From contig NZ_JAENWM010000005.1 of NCBI RefSeq assembly GCF_016650035.1, positions 1-64,000 of the forward strand: DNA of 64,000 nucleotides, given 5' to 3'. The notes beneath the pieces were generated by a model. It ran no database searches. It had not been told where the DNA came from and was given only the letters and a program-made list of their open reading frames with translations. The stretch's first letter is position 1. Each line of letters starts with the position of its first letter. This DNA is from Clostridium sp. Its GTDB lineage: Bacteria; Bacillota; Clostridia; Clostridiales; Clostridiaceae. This document shows positions 25,774 through 34,917 of this stretch, piece by piece. The position numbers and the translations under genes are program-made.

Positions 25774-27162
25774 TTATGTTGTTAACGGTAATGATATTCT
25801 AACCTCTGTACCCGTTCCGTATTCACTTAAAATCTCAAGTTTACCATTATGCATTTCTATAATTTCTTTACAGAGAGAGAGTCCTATTCCATTTTGTGAC
25901 ATACTTGTTCTTCCTTTAAAAAATCTTTCTGTTACTTTAGGCAAATCTTCTGCTGGAATACCTACTCCATTATCCTTTATAATAATGCAAATATTATCAC
26001 TGGAAGTGTATGCTTCGAGTGTTACATTACCCCCTCCTTTTGTAAAATTGAAAGCATTATCTAAAATGTTAATAATAACTTGATTTAGCCTTTTTTTATC
26101 TGCAAAAACCGGAGGTAAATTTTCTTGTGTTTTGCAAGTAAACACAATACTTCGAGGTATGGACTTTGGCATAAATTGTTTTTCTATATAGGCTATAATA
26201 TTTTGAATGTTTACATATTCTTTTGAAAGTGGTGCTTTTCCAGATATAAATTTAGAAAAGTCTAGCAACTCTTCCACCATTTCCGTAAGTTTATCACTTT
26301 CCTTTTCTATAATATTAAGTCCGTCTAAAATTTCTTCTTTATCTTCTAACGTTCCAGACCTAATAGTTGCCGCCCACCCTTTTATAGATGTAAGGGGCGT
26401 CCTAAGTTCATGAGAAACAGACGCAATAAACTCATTTTTTAATTTTTGATTTTTTTGTATTTCTTCTGCCATAAAATTAAATGTATCGGATAGTTCTCCA
26501 ATTTCATCATTTCTTCTTTTTTTAAGTCTTTCAGTGAAGTTTCCAGATGCAAATTTCTTAGCCAGGTTTTTCACTTCCTCTAATGGCCCAACAATAGTAT
26601 TGGAAATGAATATACTAGAAGCACCAGAAATCACAATAACCAACGTTCCAACTCCTAAGAAAAGAAATATTATTTTACGTATAAGTGCATCTACCTCAGA
26701 TAAAGGCGTAACGAAACGTAAAACACCCTCTATTTTATTATAGGATTTTAAGGGGTAAGAAACGTACATAAAATTTTCTTTTGTAGCCTTATCTTTCTTA
26801 ATAAAAGTTCCAAGTTCACCTTGCAATGCTTTCTTAACATCATCATCTTGGATGGGCTTATAATCAAAATTACCAATGGAATCCATTAGCATCATTCCTG
26901 AGTTATCAATTATTTGGACCTCTGCGGAGGTATTTTTCCAAAAAATATCCGCGTTATTCTCCACATTTTCCTTTAAACTAGATGAAGCAAAATTATTGTT
27001 ATAAAAATCAACTGAGCTCTTAATTTGTTTTGAAAGGAGTGACTCCATGTTCTTGTAGTAATATTTACCTACAGAAACAGTAAGAACAATTTCTAAGGTG
27101 ATTACAGTGAAAACTATCACTAATAGATAACTCCAAATAAGTCTGGCTCTTATACCTCTCAA
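25774..27162 (-). CDS. sensor histidine kinase (PhoR/ResE type)
   Basis: 462 residues: membrane helix near 6-28, an outer sensor domain of about 120 residues, second helix near 162-183, HAMP, HisKA with ASVSHELRTPLTSIKGW (about residue 245), and HATPase with VIINILDNAFNFT, KDNGVGI and GIGLSLC. I chose TTG at 27162, which follows AGAGGTG and sits four bases after the regulator stop; an upstream ATG at 27192 would overlap the regulator by 26 bases. It acts with the preceding regulator. Confidence 0.85.
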   Translation of the reverse strand: MRGIRARLIWSYLLVIVFTVITLEIVLTVSVGKYYYKNMESLLSKQIKSSVDFYNNNFASSSLKENVENNADIFWKNTSAEVQIIDNSGMMLMDSIGNFDYKPIQDDDVKKALQGELGTFIKKDKATKENFMYVSYPLKSYNKIEGVLRFVTPLSEVDALIRKIIFLFLGVGTLVIVISGASSIFISNTIVGPLEEVKNLAKKFASGNFTERLKKRRNDEIGELSDTFNFMAEEIQKNQKLKNEFIASVSHELRTPLTSIKGWAATIRSGTLEDKEEILDGLNIIEKESDKLTEMVEELLDFSKFISGKAPLSKEYVNIQNIIAYIEKQFMPKSIPRSIVFTCKTQENLPPVFADKKRLNQVIINILDNAFNFTKGGGNVTLEAYTSSDNICIIIKDNGVGIPAEDLPKVTERFFKGRTSMSQNGIGLSLCKEIIEMHNGKLEILSEYGTGTEVRISLPLTT

Positions 27163-27166
27163 AATA

Positions 27167-27856
27167 TCACCTCTTTTTCCATCTATACCCAAAACCCCAT
27201 ACTGTTTCTATATACTCAGGTTTAGAAGGGGTAGTTTCAATTTTTTCTCTAAGACGTCGTATATTAACATCTACAATTTTAGTGTCCCCAAAGTAATCAT
27301 AACTCCATACTGTGTTTAATAAATCATCTCTACTAAACGCTTTTTCTTCATTTTCCATGAAGGTCTTCAAAAGCAAGTATTCTTTAGGAGTTAAATCTAG
27401 AATTTGATGATTTTTATATACCTTCATTGAATCAGTATCTATGATAAAGCACCCTGATATTAATTGTTCAGGATTTTTATCTTCGCTATTATTCATTCGT
27501 CTAAGTAGGGCATTTGCTCTTGCAATAAGTTCTAGTGGATTAAATGGTTTTACCATATAATCATCAGCACCATACTCAAGGCCCATGATTTTATCCATAT
27601 CTTGGCCTCTAGCCGTAAGCATGATAATGCCCAAATCCGGAAAACTATTTCTTAGAATTTCACAGGTTTTAAATCCATCCATACCAGGAAGAGTAATATC
27701 TAAAATTATTAAATCAGGTTTTTCCTCATTTACTTTTTCTATCCCTTCTTCCCCAGATACGGCTTCAAATACTAGAAAATCATTCCTTTGAAAATTAATT
27801 TTAATAAAACCTCTAATTGATTCCTCATCTTCTATAAGAAGTACTTTTTTTTTCAT
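27167..27856 (-). CDS. OmpR/PhoB-family response regulator
   Basis: 229 residues. The receiver has EDEE at residues 9-12, phosphoacceptor Asp in LIILDITLPG (about 53) and MVKPF. The DNA-binding domain carries LTPKEYLLLKTF and IVDVNIRRLREKIE. First gene of a three-gene operon (regulator, kinase, exported protein). ATG five bases after GAGGTG. Confidence 0.9.
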   Translation of the reverse strand: MKKKVLLIEDEESIRGFIKINFQRNDFLVFEAVSGEEGIEKVNEEKPDLIILDITLPGMDGFKTCEILRNSFPDLGIIMLTARGQDMDKIMGLEYGADDYMVKPFNPLELIARANALLRRMNNSEDKNPEQLISGCFIIDTDSMKVYKNHQILDLTPKEYLLLKTFMENEEKAFSRDDLLNTVWSYDYFGDTKIVDVNIRRLREKIETTPSKPEYIETVWGFGYRWKKR

Positions 27857-27994
27857 AATTTCACCTCATACATAGAACTCAATATTCTAATGCATTTTGC
27901 TTTCTATATTATTAATTTGATTATAACATAATAGGCCTATGAAGTATTGAAAGCAGTAATATTGTAATTATTTTGTAATCTCTTAATACAACTA

Positions 27995-28915
27995 TCAATT
28001 GCTAATTTTGGGTTCTGTGTTAATAATTATTATGCCAGCTATAACTAAAATAACAGCTATGATAACTTTAAATCCAATGACTCTTTCCCCAAGGAAAACA
28101 TAGGATAAAAACACACCAAATAGTGGTATAGAAAATTTATATATAGTTACCCTTCCTACTCCATTATATTTAAGTAATACTGTCCATATAGAAAAAGCTG
28201 CAGCGGATATAAATCCCAGGTATAAAAGAAGTACTGCTCCTTTAGGACTAAAATCAAGTCCCCTTGCTCCTCCCAGAAATCCTGTGGATATTAATAATAT
28301 AGACCCAATTAATAGCTGATACCCTGTAATCACAAAGATTGGTATATCCTTTGCAATCTTTTTCGTGTATATACTAGCTAAGGCTCCTACCAAACTAGAA
28401 ATTATTATAAACCCATCTCCAGAAAGTGAAAATCCACCTTGAATTCCCCTACCATTGATATTTACAATAGCTACACCTATAAATCCAAGCACAACTCCAA
28501 CTATTATTCGAAAACTAAGCTTATCCTCTTCATAAAAAAAATGGGCTATAATAACACTAAAAAATGTACTTGTAGACGCCAGTATAGCACCCTTCGTACC
28601 ACTGGTATTTGAGAGACCTATGTAAAAGAATATATACTGAAGTGAAGTTTGTAAAAGTCCTAAAAGGACTATCTTAGATATGTCTTTCTTTCTTACGTTT
28701 AAAGATCTTCCTGTTATAATACAAAATATAAATATCATAATGGAAGAAACTAAAAATCTAGCGCCTGCAAAAAGTATAACCTTATAGGTATCGCTTCCAC
28801 TTATGAAAAACAGCTTGTACCCTGTCTTTACTGACGGGAACGCACTTCCCCATAAAAAACAACTTATAAGTGCTAGAATCATAACCATATATGATTTATT
28901 AAATGTCTTAGTCAT
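27995..28915 (-). CDS. DMT-superfamily transporter (EamA)
   Basis: 306 residues, ten predicted helices as two EamA repeats. The first repeat opens with LALISCFLWGSAFPSVKTG; the second begins near GDGFIIISSLVGALASIYTKKIA. It is a metabolite or drug exporter of unknown substrate. ATG after GGGGGAG. Single gene. Confidence 0.85.
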   Translation of the reverse strand: MTKTFNKSYMVMILALISCFLWGSAFPSVKTGYKLFFISGSDTYKVILFAGARFLVSSIMIFIFCIITGRSLNVRKKDISKIVLLGLLQTSLQYIFFYIGLSNTSGTKGAILASTSTFFSVIIAHFFYEEDKLSFRIIVGVVLGFIGVAIVNINGRGIQGGFSLSGDGFIIISSLVGALASIYTKKIAKDIPIFVITGYQLLIGSILLISTGFLGGARGLDFSPKGAVLLLYLGFISAAAFSIWTVLLKYNGVGRVTIYKFSIPLFGVFLSYVFLGERVIGFKVIIAVILVIAGIIIINTEPKISN

Positions 28916-29093
28916 ACTGTTCAGCTCCCCCTTTCATTTTTCATCCTCACCATATTTTGTGATGCATAGAAAAAGAAGGCTGTTTGCCTTCCTTTCTAAT
29001 CTAATTATAATACACACCGGTCCTAAAATCCTTAATATCGTAAATTAAATTATGATATCAATAAAAAATGCCGCTAATTAAGTTTTGTTTTTA

Positions 29094-29108
29094 ACATTAT
29101 GATAATGT
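29094..29108. promoter_or_regulatory. palindrome upstream of the ammonium transporter
   Basis: ACATTAT-G-ATAATGT is a perfect 7-1-7 inverted repeat, about 135 bases before the amt start. It may be an operator for nitrogen control, but it does not fit the GlnR/TnrA consensus well. Confidence 0.35.
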
Positions 29109-29242
29109 AAACGACACTCTATTGTTTAAATGATAAACTTTATTAATTTTCCTTAAACATATTGCAATAATACTTTAAATATATTATCATATTATCAACG
29201 GATAAATTGTAAATATAAATTAAATATTAAGGGGGAAATTTT

Positions 29243-30886
29243 ATGTATTCATCAGTAGATACCATTTGGGTCTTATTAGCAACAGTTTTAGTATTCTTCA
29301 TGCAAGCAGGTTTTGCAATGGTAGAAACAGGTTTTACCAGGGCGAAAAACGCTGGAAACATTATAATGAAAAACATAATGGACTTTGCACTCGGAACAAT
29401 AGGGTTTTGGGTTTTAGGATTTGGTCTTATGTTTGGAGCAAGTAAATATGGAATTATTGGTACATTAGATTTTTTTGTGCAAGGTGATTATTCATCAACT
29501 ATACCAACATATGCATTTTTGATTTTTCAAACGGTATTTTGTGCAACAGCTGCAACAATAGTCTCTGGAGCAATGGCAGAAAGAACGAAATTTAAATCAT
29601 ATTTAATATATTCTGCGGTACTTAGTGCAGTTATTTATCCTGTTTCAGGTCACTGGATATGGGGTGGTGGATGGTTATCACAACTAGGCTTCCATGACTT
29701 TGCAGGGTCTACTACGGTACACATGGTCGGTGGAGTTGCAGCTCTTGTTGGAGCTAAGATTCTTGGAGCTCGTATTGGTAAGTATGATAAAAAAGGAAAT
29801 TCAAAGGCTATTCAAGGTCATAGTTTAACTCTTGGAGCACTGGGAGTATTCATTCTTTGGTTTGCTTGGTTTGGATTCAACGGGGGATCTACATTAGCTG
29901 CGACTGGTGATGATACTATATTCTTAATGAGTAAAATATTTGTTACTACAAATATAGCAGCAGCGGTATCTACTACAGTAGTAATGTTTATAACTTGGAT
30001 TCGTTATAAAAAACCAGATGTTTCAATGACACTTAATGGAGCGCTTGCAGGGCTCGTTGCAATAACTGCCGGGTGTGATGTTGTATCACCAATAGGTGCA
30101 GCATTCATAGGTCTTATTGCAGGATTCATAGTTGTATTTGGTATTGAATTTATAGATAAAACTTTGAAAATTGATGATCCAGTGGGTGCTATTGGAGTTC
30201 ATGGACTATGCGGTGCTTCAGGTACTTTATTAGTAGGGTTATTCTCATTAGATCAAGGATTATTCTATGGTCATGGTGCTAGTTTCCTTGGAGTTCAATT
30301 AATTGGAGTTGTAGCTGTAATCGCTTGGGTTGCAATTACTATGACAATTGTATTTAATGCAATTAAAGCTACTGTTGGTCTTAGAGTATCTAGAGAGGAA
30401 GAAATCGCAGGTCTTGATATTGAAGAACATGGATTACTAAGTTCTTATGCTGACTTTATGCCGATTACAGCAGAATTTAGTGTACCGTTATCTGAAGCAA
30501 TACCAGTTAGCATTGAGAATGGCGATGAAGTTTCAGATGGATTGGTTAGACAAGTAGTTGCAGTAATGAACCCAGACAAATTTGATACATTTAAAGATTA
30601 TATGGAGAAGATTGGTATATCAGGTATGACAGTAATGAATGCTAAGGGGTGTGGGATGCAGAATGGTTATACAGAATTCTACAGAGGTGTTAAACTTGAA
30701 ATGAAATTACATCCAAAGCTAAAGGTAGAAATAGCGATTGCCGAAGTACCACTAGACTTAGTTATTAAAACAGCTAAAAGGGCTTTATACACTGGGAATA
30801 TCGGTGATGGTAAAATATTTGTATTTAATGTAGCAAAGGTTATAAAAATCAGGACTGATGAAGAAGATTTTGATGCTATAAAATAG
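29243..30886 (+). CDS. amt: ammonium transporter fused to a C-terminal P-II (GlnK) domain
   Basis: 547 residues. Residues 1-400 are an Amt/Rh channel: AGFAMVETGFTRAKNAGNI, the ammonium-path histidines in GSTTVHMVGG and GAIGVHGLCG, and SGHWIWGGGWL. The last ~110 residues (from LVRQVVAVMNPDKFD) are a P-II fold with a T-loop KGCGMQNGYTEFYRG that keeps the conserved tyrosine. P-II proteins normally block Amt as separate GlnK trimers, so here the regulator is built in. RBS GGGGGA is strong. Single gene. Confidence 0.9.
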   Translation: MYSSVDTIWVLLATVLVFFMQAGFAMVETGFTRAKNAGNIIMKNIMDFALGTIGFWVLGFGLMFGASKYGIIGTLDFFVQGDYSSTIPTYAFLIFQTVFCATAATIVSGAMAERTKFKSYLIYSAVLSAVIYPVSGHWIWGGGWLSQLGFHDFAGSTTVHMVGGVAALVGAKILGARIGKYDKKGNSKAIQGHSLTLGALGVFILWFAWFGFNGGSTLAATGDDTIFLMSKIFVTTNIAAAVSTTVVMFITWIRYKKPDVSMTLNGALAGLVAITAGCDVVSPIGAAFIGLIAGFIVVFGIEFIDKTLKIDDPVGAIGVHGLCGASGTLLVGLFSLDQGLFYGHGASFLGVQLIGVVAVIAWVAITMTIVFNAIKATVGLRVSREEEIAGLDIEEHGLLSSYADFMPITAEFSVPLSEAIPVSIENGDEVSDGLVRQVVAVMNPDKFDTFKDYMEKIGISGMTVMNAKGCGMQNGYTEFYRGVKLEMKLHPKLKVEIAIAEVPLDLVIKTAKRALYTGNIGDGKIFVFNVAKVIKIRTDEEDFDAIK

Positions 30887-30919
30887 TTATAAAAAAATCA
30901 AAGTTATTTTGAACTAGCA

Positions 30920-30955
30920 GAAGCTGACATCATTTTAAAGTGGTGTCAGCTTCTA
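30920..30955 (+). terminator. hairpin after the ammonium transporter gene
   Basis: AGAAGCTGACATCA (30920-30933) pairs with TGGTGTCAGCTTCT (30942-30955) with one wobble. The tail is AT-rich (ATAATTTAAA) rather than a clean T run. It may serve both convergent genes. Confidence 0.65.
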
Positions 30956-30964
30956 TAATTTAAA

Positions 30965-31429
30965 TCAAAGTGATATATTCCTATCTATAGGTTGTGACAA
31001 GGTAATAAAAGTATCTGTCCTTTGAATTCCTAAAATTACTTGAAGCCTATTCATTAGCAAATCCTGGAGACTAGGAATGCTCTTACAGATTATTTTAATA
31101 AAAATAGAATATCCACCTGTAGTATAATGTAACTCCACTATTTCTTTTATTTCTTTCAATTGTTCTAGTACTTCAGGGTATGAAGATGCTTTATCAAGAA
31201 AGATTCCAACAAAGCAACATACGTCATATCCAAGTTTGTTTGTGTCTAATATAAGTCGTGCACCTTTTATTAATCCCATTTCTTGCATTTTGTTCATTCT
31301 AACGTGAATTGTGCCTCCACTTACATGAAATCGTCTTGCAATTTCAAGATAAGGTGTCCTAGAGTCTTCAATTAAAACATTTAATATTTGATAATCTAAA
31401 TCATCTAGGCCTGGAATAGTTAATCCCAT
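30965..31429 (-). CDS. Lrp/AsnC-family transcriptional regulator
   Basis: 154 residues. The N-terminal HTH (LDDLDYQILNVLIEDSRTPY then LEIARRFHVSGGTIHVRMNK) is followed by an Asn/Lrp ligand-binding domain (GYDVCCFVGIFLDKA, VELHYTTGGYSIFIKI). ATG at 31429 is eight bases after GGGAG; an upstream in-frame TTG (31444) overlaps that RBS. It likely controls amino-acid or nitrogen genes; the neighbouring amt is a plausible but unproven target. Confidence 0.85.
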   Translation of the reverse strand: MGLTIPGLDDLDYQILNVLIEDSRTPYLEIARRFHVSGGTIHVRMNKMQEMGLIKGARLILDTNKLGYDVCCFVGIFLDKASSYPEVLEQLKEIKEIVELHYTTGGYSIFIKIICKSIPSLQDLLMNRLQVILGIQRTDTFITLSQPIDRNISL

Positions 31430-31586
31430 AACATCATCTCCCAATAAATTAATATAAATAACAAAAAAAACTCAATAATATTATATACTTTATATCATTA
31501 TAACAATTAATTTATCAAATTAGCAAAAAATCCATAGATTTATAACAAGACAACATGTTCATCAGAATTTTTTTAATGTATGCCGA

Positions 31587-32258
31587 TTATTTTTTTAAAA
31601 CATTTAGCTTCCAATTCGTATCAAGTTCCGCTATTCCTACATCACTCTTATAGTCTGATATTCCCAGCTTATCTAGCTCTTGTAAAAGCCAATCTTTAGT
31701 TCTTTGTATATGCTTAAGGTTACTATATAAAATATTACCGTCCATTATTAGTGGTATAGTAATTCCTTGAGTGTATGCTTTCTTATTCATATCCTTTAAT
31801 GTAACGGGTTTGTTTTCAGCTTTAGGAAAAACAGAAATATTCCCCTGAGGTTCCATTATAACTGTATCTAAATCAGATATTTTATCGTATCCCTGCTGTC
31901 TGAGAAGTCCTTCTAACTGATTTAAACTTAGCCCTAAATTATTCAATGCATTCATATCAAGTATTCCTTTATTAATAATAATAGTTGGAGTATGTTCTAA
32001 TATAGGTGTAAGTTTATTTTTTAGTGCCAATCGTGAACTTATAAACATTAAGCCTACTATTAATCCAGCACCATAAACTGACTTTACCGTAACCTTGTCT
32101 ACAAGAGGTTCAGCAGCAACGTTTGCCAGTATCATAATCCCTGCTAACTCGTAGGCAGTCATTTGTGCCATAGCTTTTTTAGTTAAAGCCCTAGTACAAA
32201 GATACGTAAAATAAAAAACTATAATAACTCTTATACTAAAAGCTAAAAAATCATTCAT
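31587..32258 (-). CDS. DUF421 (YetF-like) membrane protein
   Basis: 223 residues: three N-terminal membrane helices (about 6-78) and a conserved cytoplasmic YetF domain with GLSLNQLEGLLRQQGYDKIS and LDTVIMEPQGNISVFPK. The family occurs widely in spore-formers with unknown role. ATG after GGAGGAAAAAT. It is cotranscribed with the DUF4363 gene just upstream, a common pairing. Confidence 0.85.
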   Translation of the reverse strand: MNDFLAFSIRVIIVFYFTYLCTRALTKKAMAQMTAYELAGIMILANVAAEPLVDKVTVKSVYGAGLIVGLMFISSRLALKNKLTPILEHTPTIIINKGILDMNALNNLGLSLNQLEGLLRQQGYDKISDLDTVIMEPQGNISVFPKAENKPVTLKDMNKKAYTQGITIPLIMDGNILYSNLKHIQRTKDWLLQELDKLGISDYKSDVGIAELDTNWKLNVLKK

Positions 32259-32302
32259 ATTTTTCCTCCAAATATTTATACTTAATCTAGATATACGCTA
32301 CA

Positions 32303-32674
32303 TCAAGGCCCAGAAAACGCCTTCATAACAAAGTCAAGTGAAGATTTCAGTCCTCCAATATATTCAAGAGCTGCATTTTGCTCATGTTGTATTGAAATAT
32401 CTAGCTGTCCTATTGCAAACTCAAATGTCGTTAAAATTTCTGTTGCATTATTTGTTTGAATTAATATGACATTTTTATCATAAATTTTTTTTAATTCCTC
32501 CATTGATTTTTTAGCCTGTTTCCAATCTTTTATTTCTACACTTTTCTCAATTTGATCTAATTTCATGTTAAATTCATTTTCAGGCAAAAGGGCATTAAAT
32601 ACAATCCACATGAAAGCAAAAGATATTACCCATGTTATTGCAATGGCAAGTCTCATATCATTTTTATTTTTTAT
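32303..32674 (-). CDS. DUF4363 family protein; apparent ATA start
   Basis: 123 residues: one N-terminal membrane helix (RLAIAITWVISFAFMWIVF) and a helical outer domain ending in SSLDFVMKAFSG, as in DUF4363 proteins encoded next to DUF421. The in-frame ATG at 32689 precedes and overlaps the Shine-Dalgarno (GGAGGTG, 32687-32681). The codon six bases after it is ATA at 32674, giving I/M-KNKNDMRL. I infer that ATA is the start; the conventional frame would run to 32689. Confidence 0.7.
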   Translation of the reverse strand: MKNKNDMRLAIAITWVISFAFMWIVFNALLPENEFNMKLDQIEKSVEIKDWKQAKKSMEELKKIYDKNVILIQTNNATEILTTFEFAIGQLDISIQHEQNAALEYIGGLKSSLDFVMKAFSGP

Positions 32675-32764
32675 AATAATCACCTCCATCTAATCATTTT
32701 TATTATTCACATAAAGTATGATTATTAAACTAGTAGAAAATAAATCAACTAAATCTTCATTATG

Positions 32765-32810
32765 AAAAAAACTACCGAAATATATATAAATATATTTCGG
32801 TAGTTTTTTT
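32765..32810 (-). terminator. terminator after the PEBP gene
   Basis: AAACTACCGAAATATA pairs with TATATTTCGGTAGTTT, with T tracts on both strands. It lies 13 bases from the PEBP stop on the minus strand. Confidence 0.85.
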
Positions 32811-32822
32811 ACTGGTTTTCTC

Positions 32823-33353
32823 TTATAGCTCAGCAGTAGCAGTCAGAACCGCACGCCCAAGTGTGTGACTAAACATTTGGAATCCAAGTGCTGCTGGTGT
32901 TGCATTAATAGATACTCCTATATCCTCAATATCTAGTGCGTGAATAACAATTACATACCTATGTTTTCCATGCCCATGTGGGGGAGCTGCTCCCATAAAA
33001 CGTGCTATACTTGCATCATTATGCAATTGAATTGCACCTCTAGGCAAATCTAAGCCCATATCATCCCCTGATCCAGTTTTAAGTTCGGTAACCGTTGCAG
33101 GAATATTCGCAACTGCCCAATGCCAGAATCCAGACCCAGTTGGTGCATCTGGATCATATACAGTTACTGCATAGCTCTTTGTTCCTTTTGGAGCACCGTG
33201 CCAATACAACTGTGGTGAGAGATCCTGCCCATCTTTTACACCAGCTATTCCTGAATACTGAGCTATATCAAATGGTTGTCCATCTATAACATCTGTACTT
33301 GTAACTTGAAAGATTGATGCCTTTGAAAGCGTTGCAAATAAATCATTAGTCAT
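32823..33353 (-). CDS. YbhB/YbcL family (PEBP) protein
   Basis: 176 residues of the Raf-kinase-inhibitor-like PEBP fold: SPQLYWHGAPKGTKSYAVTV, the ligand-site motif YDPDAPTGSGFWHW, and GAAPPHGHGKHRY. The bacterial function is unclear. ATG at 33353 is eight bases after AGGAGG. Base composition is noticeably less AT-rich than its neighbours, which hints at a separate origin. Confidence 0.9.
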   Translation of the reverse strand: MTNDLFATLSKASIFQVTSTDVIDGQPFDIAQYSGIAGVKDGQDLSPQLYWHGAPKGTKSYAVTVYDPDAPTGSGFWHWAVANIPATVTELKTGSGDDMGLDLPRGAIQLHNDASIARFMGAAPPHGHGKHRYVIVIHALDIEDIGVSINATPAALGFQMFSHTLGRAVLTATAEL

Positions 33354-33439
33354 AATCATTTCCTCCTAGCTAATTTTAGTTGAATTATACACTTATAAAT
33401 ATCTATTTCTACAATTAAATACACTTCCCTTTAATTCAA

Positions 33440-33674
33440 CATACGCACCACTTATAGAAGTGGGCGATTGTAAACCGCTAAAAGCAGTCCAATTCTCATT
33501 GAACTAAGAACTGTAAGAAACAGTACCTTTATAACATAGAGCTTATTTAGTAATCTAAACAAGCTAATCTTTCGATAAGCTATAAGTATAACTGTTTTCT
33601 AGTGTAGCCTATAATTAATGCGCCCCTATTACGTAAGTACCTTTACTGTGTAGCAGCCTTAGATTTCAAGGTAA
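33440..33674 (-). mobile_element. right end and probable omega-RNA region of an IS200/IS605-type element
   Basis: Read on the minus strand, this sequence follows the TnpB fragment and ends in GTTCAATGAGAATTGGACTG, then a GCGGTTTACAATCGCCCAC stretch and the hairpin CCACTT-CTAT-AAGTGG (33448-33463). This is the arrangement of the 3' untranslated omega-RNA and right-end hairpin of IS605-family tnpB elements. No coding potential is seen. Element boundaries are approximate. Confidence 0.55.
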
Positions 33675-34013
33675 TTATAAGCTATGAGGGGATTTTTCTC
33701 TATGACGAATATTCTGTTTCAAATCGTTGATATATATTTTATTAAGTTCTGTATTTGAAGTCTTATTCCAGTTGGCTTCACTAACAGCATAATTCGTATA
33801 ATAAGTATTAAGATTAAACATATTTTTTATAGTTAAATGAATACTTTGGGTAAGGCTTTCCTCATGGTTATAGGCTAAGATTGAATAAGCCTTAAATTTC
33901 GCTTCGTTACCTATGTATAATATATTCAGTAAGTTATTAAAATTTTCACCGTTGAGTTTATCTTTATATATTCTCGTAGAAGAATTTATTTCCATTCTCA
34001 AAATATTCACCAC
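33675..34013 (-). pseudogene. tnpB: truncated tnpB (IS605 OrfB) N-terminal fragment
   Basis: 112 residues. The second half, TYYTNYAVSEANWNKTSNTE then LNKIYINDLKQNIRHREK, matches the N-terminal region of clostridial TnpB (pattern TYYxNxxVxxAxxxxxSQxELNKxYIKDxxxxIxxxKKK). The protein stops there: the RuvC nuclease core and zinc ribbon are gone, and the element's right end follows directly. I read it as an internal-deletion derivative. No tnpA is nearby. Confidence 0.6.
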
Positions 34014-34141
34014 CTTTATTAAATAGTCTTTATTATATTATACGATAATTGCAGCCATAATATTAAACTATATTAAAATAATTCAGCTACAAAATTCATT
34101 GACCTCTATAGAAAACGGAGTCTTCTTTTGCGAACAAAGAT

Positions 34142-34163
34142 AAAAAAGAGCCTAATTGGCTCT
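34142..34163 (-). terminator. terminator of the small membrane protein gene
   Basis: AGAGCC and GGCTCT (34147-34163) form a short stem. On the minus strand it is followed by six T. Confidence 0.75.
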
Positions 34164-34183
34164 TAGTTTTGTAGAATAGCTTT

Positions 34184-34339
34184 CTAGGTTCTTCTACTTT
34201 TTCCTGTAATCATACTAACGATGAACACTATCGCAGCTATTACAAGTAACCAATGGATCATAAGGCCACCAACGCTAAATACAAGCCCCAAGACCCAGAA
34301 AAACAATACTATTCCGCCTATCCAACTTAAAAAGCCCAT
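34184..34339 (-). CDS. lmo0937-family small membrane protein
   Basis: A 51-residue protein: MGFLSWIGGIVLFFWVLGLV, then a second hydrophobic helix (HWLLVIAAIVFIVSMI) and a basic tail (TGKSRRT). The two-helix layout with a GG...H..LV core matches the lmo0937/DUF5670 small membrane proteins of Firmicutes, often stress-induced. An AAGGTAG RBS lies ten bases before ATG, and a terminator follows the stop. Confidence 0.75.
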   Translation of the reverse strand: MGFLSWIGGIVLFFWVLGLVFSVGGLMIHWLLVIAAIVFIVSMITGKSRRT

Positions 34340-34427
34340 ATAAAACACTACCTTTCATAATGTGTTTGTTTAAATAAATCTCTTTAAATATTATAATGAC
34401 CAAAATTTCATTTTGTATTCGCATTAC

Positions 34428-34904
34428 TCATTTTAATTTAGATGCACATTTAGGACAAATATTCCATTCTGAATCTACTGCACATCCACAAGAAGCACAA
34501 TTATCTTTCAACTTATATCCGCAGAAAGGACAAACCATAAAATGGTCATCTACAGGCTTTCCACAAGTTAAGCAGATTTTTTTAGTGTAGGAATTTCTTA
34601 CTACTAGATAAATTATTAAACCAATAAAATTTGGAACAAATATTGCCACAGTAGTCCAAAGCCAAGGATCCATACCTCTTTGCTTTGAATCCTTAAATAC
34701 AAAACGACCAACTCTATAGATTATTCCAATGATTAGTACAAATGCTAAAGGAAACAAAATAAGAATATCTATTATTTTAGAAATTTTTTGGTTTCCATTC
34801 CCATAATCTGATGCTATACCAAATATACATAAGGCCACACTTGATAAAAATAATAAACAAAATACTGTTAAAATAACGAAAAATATTTTTTTTGAATTTT
34901 TCAT
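34428..34904 (-). CDS. membrane protein with C-terminal double zinc ribbon
   Basis: 158 residues: three membrane helices (about 8-28, 44-64, 83-103) with a PLDc_N-like pattern (RGMDPWLWTTVAIFVPNFIG), then two zinc-ribbon units: CLTCGKPVDDHFMVCPFCGY and CASCGCAVDSEWNICPKC. Function unknown. ATG after AAAGGGGTGA. It is the third gene behind an ECF sigma factor and 14 bases after the small membrane protein. Confidence 0.75.
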   Translation of the reverse strand: MKNSKKIFFVILTVFCLLFLSSVALCIFGIASDYGNGNQKISKIIDILILFPLAFVLIIGIIYRVGRFVFKDSKQRGMDPWLWTTVAIFVPNFIGLIIYLVVRNSYTKKICLTCGKPVDDHFMVCPFCGYKLKDNCASCGCAVDSEWNICPKCASKLK

Positions 34905-34917
34905 TTAAATCACCCCT

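Noticed and set aside
28803-29048. Plus-strand frame opposite the DMT transporter start
   Set aside because: It is mostly antisense to a real membrane protein, with no RBS and no family resemblance.
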